A stretch of 44,861 nt of DNA from Batkoa obscura. Its lineage: Eukaryota; Entomophthoromycota; Entomophthoromycetes; Entomophthorales; Batkoaceae. The stretch is taken from positions 1 to 44,861 of the forward strand of contig JASVEC010000125.1 in NCBI GenBank assembly GCA_030770535.1, in the 5' to 3' direction. The notes under the pieces are model-generated. The model was not told where the DNA came from and made no database searches. It saw nothing but the letters and a program-made list of their open reading frames with translations. A program made the position numbers and the translations under genes. Below, in pieces: positions 41,057-44,861 of this stretch (the first letter of the stretch is position 1; every line of letters starts with the position of its first letter).

Positions 41057-42277
41057 TTTGAAAAATAACATTGCATAAAAGTACAATTTAACTTTTAAAT
41101 TTGATCTTTACTAAATTCTGATTGGGCAGCAATAGCCTACAAAAAAAACAATTAAAAAACAAGTTACAAAAAATGTAACTATTTCGATTCTATTGAGACT
41201 TAATTAACCGTTCATTTAGAGATAAAATTTAACTAGAACTATAATTTAATATAATAACAAAGTTTAGAGAAGCAGTTAAATAAGAATTCTGTTATAAGGC
41301 CGTTGCTAATTAGATCACAATAAAATTGCAACAGGATAGACAAAAGGTTAATTTAAATCTGACTGAACTTAAATTATGAAATAAATTTGATTAGTTTATT
41401 ATTCAAATTAACTCAAATCAAAATAATTAAGGTTGAAACTCAAAACTTTTTTACAAAAGCTCATAATTATAAAAATAATTCAAATGTAAAAAATTATATT
41501 AAAACCAATTAATTACAAAGCAAATATTGGTATAAATCTTAGCTTACTCTTTATTTATACTTCATTGTTATAAAAGTTTTAATATTGTTTTTACATTATT
41601 CTGGCTTATGTAAAAAGTAAGTTTCGATTTTGATTATTTTACATCTAAGTCAATTTAAGTAATCAAATTAATTGAATTTTTGAAATATAAAAAATTAGTT
41701 TTGAAATTCATTTAATATAAAGCTATTTAAACTTTAAAACATTGGAAAATTATAAAATGATTAGCTTAAAGTTGTATTTTTATGTTTATCTTTATATTTT
41801 ATCATATTATTAGGTAAATTTTAATATTAAATATAAACTAATATAATGAGTATTTTTTAATATTATAAAATTATTCAAAAAAACACAATTCATAATATTT
41901 TAGCTCTAACCTTCTCAAAAAGAATTTATATTAATGAAATTACAATAATTGGGTCTTTAAAATAAAAAAAGGCTTAAAGTTTCAGGTTAAAGTTAGAATT
42001 ATAAAAAACAATTGACTATCAGCTCGAACTTTTAAAGCCAAAACTTATGATATTGTAGATTAAAATGAGTACCAAAAAACAATTTCAAGCTGTAAGAAAT
42101 AACTATAGTTTGGCTAATATCTGTTGTATCCTTGAAGAGCCAATATCTTCCCAAAACCTTTCGTGACTCCTATATTAAATCCAGTTCTTACTAAGCAAAA
42201 TCAAATATTTACGCACTATTTAAATTTTTACTCAGCTTTTTGTTTACCTATTTTGCAACTAAAACAAAATAAAAAAA
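41057..42277. other. divergent promoter region, no gene seen
   Basis: 1.2 kb between the CLASP-like gene (-) and the Nic96-like gene (+). AT-rich, no repeats of the MITE family, no coding frame. Confidence 0.5.
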
Positions 42278-42349
42278 GTGGTGAGAACAAAAAGACAAAC
42301 TTCTCCTTCACATCAACAAAAAACCAGTAATATAGATAGTGATAGCGAT

Positions 42350-44861
42350 ATGGAGGGAAAAATAAATGATATATCTCCCAAGAAATCAAGCTCTAAAAGA
42401 AGCTCAAATATTTTTGACTTGAGTACAACGGAATTTAACATCGGATCATCCACTTTAAACAATAGTAATGGAGGCAATGCTGGCAGTTTTAACCTTGAAA
42501 CATCTACTTCAAATGGTAACACCAGAAGCAATTATCACGAATTTACTACTATGCCATCCACTTTAAATAATAACAATGTCCAAAGCAATGTTGTTGATTC
42601 TAATAAGAATAATGATCCTGAAATTATATATAAAGACAACAAAATTAAAAAAAGGGGTTATCTGAATCTAACCCAACAGCACTAAATGATGCAAATGCCT
42701 CAATCAATGGATCAAGCATCGATATTAGAAGCTTTAATAAGAGAAGGATAGAAGACAGCTTTAAAAAAGATTCTAGCTTAAAATCAGATATCATAAAGGG
42801 TGAAGAAAAAGAGTATACTAAGACATCACATGTTTCAATAAAGTCTGAGAATGATTATTTAGGGTTTAGAAACAACATCTTAAACCCTTATGGTAATGCT
42901 AAATCTAAATTTAACACTGATTCGAATGAATCGAATGGGGATAAGACATACTTTATAGAAACAAAGGAAGACGGTAATGTAGCAGATTATTTTAAGGATT
43001 TTTCAAACATAAACAATCAAAGTACAAGTTTTCAAAAGGAAATATTAGTTAAGGAGGAGCAAGAATCTAAGTCTATAAGCGGTGGAATTTATAAAAATGT
43101 AGCACAAAAATATTTTGGATCTCAGTTAAATAGTCAAGGTTCTATCAAAGCAGAATCTGATTTACAATCGCTAAACAGTCTAGAAAGTGCGGGAAAAAAT
43201 GATGTAGATTTGAACAAAAGGGCAGATTTTGATGCTAACAAACCTCTTAAAGGTCTTGATCAAATAATAAGAAATTACAGTGGCGACATTTTTGATCAAT
43301 CAAAATTTGAAGGCATTAAAAATTCAATAGAAAAGGACTGTAGTTCTGTTGAAATCCATGGAGCCCAATTTTTAAATAAAGAGGAACTCGGACTTAGAGC
43401 GCCTTCTGGGTTTGGGGAAATCAAAACATTGAAGATTTACAAAGATGAAGTTAAAGGAGATAATCGTACTAACTTCAATAACATTACTAATGTCATCATC
43501 AGCAATGATAACCAGCCAATGGCCCAGTCGTTTGATTTCCTTAAGGAATTGACAAAAAATGGAAGCTTTGAAGATCAATTAGCTGGACTTATTAGAGTTC
43601 CAAAAGAACATAGATATGAGGTATTTAACTATTATAACCTTTCTCTAATATACTTATAGCAATTAGAGCTTAAAAATAAACCAAGATAAAGAGGGCGCGG
43701 TCAATAATCCATTCAACAAAGTATTTTTTAAACATAGCACTAGTCTAAAAATTAATTAGCATTTAGGATACAGAATTTGAAGAAAACAAGAAATCAAATT
43801 TATTTGATCTTGACCCCCTTCGTCTTGCAAAAGATCCATTTACTGTTCACACAATCCGAGCATTTCTTAACAGTAATAATAAGAACTTCGAAGACCCAAA
43901 TAGTATATTCTCATTCAAAAATGACAATAATTTAAATGAAAGGTCAAGAAACGCGAAAGATGACGTAATTGGTTTATGTTTGATTTATTAATCAATTTAC
44001 TAATTTTATTTGACAGGAAAAATATACTAAATATGATTTGATTAAAGACATGAGAAATGAAAGCTATTCCAAGTATTATCCAGTAATAAAAGAGTTCATC
44101 CACAAGATTAGCAAATATGAGAGCTTTAATCCTGTTATTGAATTTGAAAAAGCATTCAAATCAATTAATCTTAAATCAGTACGTTTTATATGATAATTTA
44201 TATGCAGTGGTTAACCTTGTTTTAGGATAAACATATTGGGGAAACATGGAAGATACTATCATATTTAACAACAGAGCGTTATGATTCTTCAGATTCATCT
44301 AAAATTAAACAAGTTTCGAAGTAAAATTCTCAAGAGAGTATCAAGCTGCTACTGTTGAAGACCATCAGTCGCTTATGAGTATACAATCAAGAATGAATCT
44401 TAATCAAGCCTCTTTAGCTTATCTTCATTCGGAGTAAGCCCTTGATCATAAATATACTGCATTTATTTACTTTTATAGCTTTATTGAATTGATCAAAGAG
44501 TTTGTAAATCAAAAGATAATATATTGTGAACTTGGAGGAAATCCTACCATCAATGATTTTATTAAAGCATTCATCAAACTTAAGTTCAGAACCTTAAAAA
44601 TGAGAAGCGGAGGTTATGAAGTTTATGTAACTTTTATTTAATCAAATGATTTTATATTAAAATATTTTAGGAATCCCCAAAAACATATTTCTGGACACAT
44701 CTTTACTATTTATTTAGATGTGGATTGTATAAGGATTGTAGTGATTATTGCTATATGAGTGCCTCTTTAAACTTTAATGAATCAGAAAAATATATATTGG
44801 AATGTTTTATAACTTTTTTGAATCGTGATGATAAATTGTAATTTAATGTTAAAAAAATAAG
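42350..44861 (+). CDS. NIC96: nucleoporin Nic96/Nup93, 5' part, runs off the window
   Basis: Seven exons by splice reading: 42350-43620, 43660-43720, 43767-43965, 44017-44178, 44226-44433, 44479-44626, 44671 onward, with introns of 39-51 bp. The N-terminal third is Asn/Ser/Lys-rich. The diagnostic part is near the end: FIELIKEFVNQKIIYCELGGNPTINDFIKAFIKLKF, followed by TYFWTHLYYLFRCGLYKDC, which aligns with the Nup93/Nic96 segment QLGG-P...VWALIYYCMRCGDL. Nic96 is a scaffold of the nuclear pore inner ring and anchors the Nsp1 complex through its N-terminus. No ATG precedes 42350 in the frame, though it is open back to 42278; an upstream exon is possible. Three homopolymer or near-homopolymer frame breaks are needed (A7 at about 42647-42653, A5 near 43672, and AAAC near 44307). 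The C-terminal helical domain should lie beyond the window; the TAA at 44839 may be in an intron. Confidence 0.75.

Noticed and set aside
1-44861. tRNA or rRNA genes
   Set aside because: I looked for GC-rich clover-leaf blocks and A/B-box strings on both strands and saw none; a tRNA scan was not possible here.

Overview
The window looks like nuclear DNA of an AT-rich fungus. It is very poor in G+C. Genes carry short GT-AG introns (about 39-70 bp) and asparagine-rich low-complexity tails. The recognisable single-copy genes are fungal or pan-eukaryotic: a Mig1/CreA-type zinc-finger regulator, a Fun30/SMARCAD1 remodeller, an Mrh4-like mitochondrial DEAD-box helicase and a Nic96/Nup93 nucleoporin. 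The intron density argues against a budding yeast. I would guess an early-diverging (Mucoromycota-like) lineage, but the sequence does not settle this.

Layout. 1-13.2 kb holds four host genes: a PH-domain protein (+), a C2H2 regulator (+), a secreted-type Kelch protein with one membrane span (+), and the 11-exon Fun30-like ATPase (-). 13.2-36.0 kb is a repeat zone with no convincing host gene. 36.5-44.9 kb holds three more host genes: the DEAD-box helicase (-), a HEAT/TOG CLASP-like protein (-), and divergent to it a Nic96/Nup93-like gene (+) that runs off the right edge.

The repeat zone is dominated by one DNA transposon family and its satellites. The long form is about 2.5 kb, begins and ends with GGGG(C/T)TGTC...GACA(G/A)CCCC, and encodes a roughly 530-residue transposase with an N-terminal C-x2-C / H-x2-C candidate zinc site and a D...D...HGKS-x3-DGH core. 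A 1.25-kb derivative has lost the catalytic core through two internal deletions, but all three copies keep the same 105-codon frame. About 31 copies of a 95-101 bp MITE are scattered from 1.2 to 35.4 kb. They share GGGG-TGT ends and a TTCATTA-TTTT-CC sub-terminal block with the transposon, and make 4-bp target duplications, usually ATAT. Insertions into the transposons can be read against empty copies, which fixes the target-site duplication. Two solo-LTR-like fossils are also present, one of them inside a transposase copy.

Large transposon copies are heavily rearranged: fold-backs, tail-to-tail fusions and mismatched target duplications. The junctions lie inside MITEs or at a 17-bp inverted repeat in the element 3' region. 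The best candidate for something undescribed is this three-tier system: a transposase of uncertain superfamily, a deletion derivative with a conserved small protein, and a MITE that repeatedly hits the same ATAT sites in its presumed parent and seeds inversions. Separately, two host genes show homopolymer frameshifts, and the Fun30 gene has an in-frame intron without an AG acceptor.
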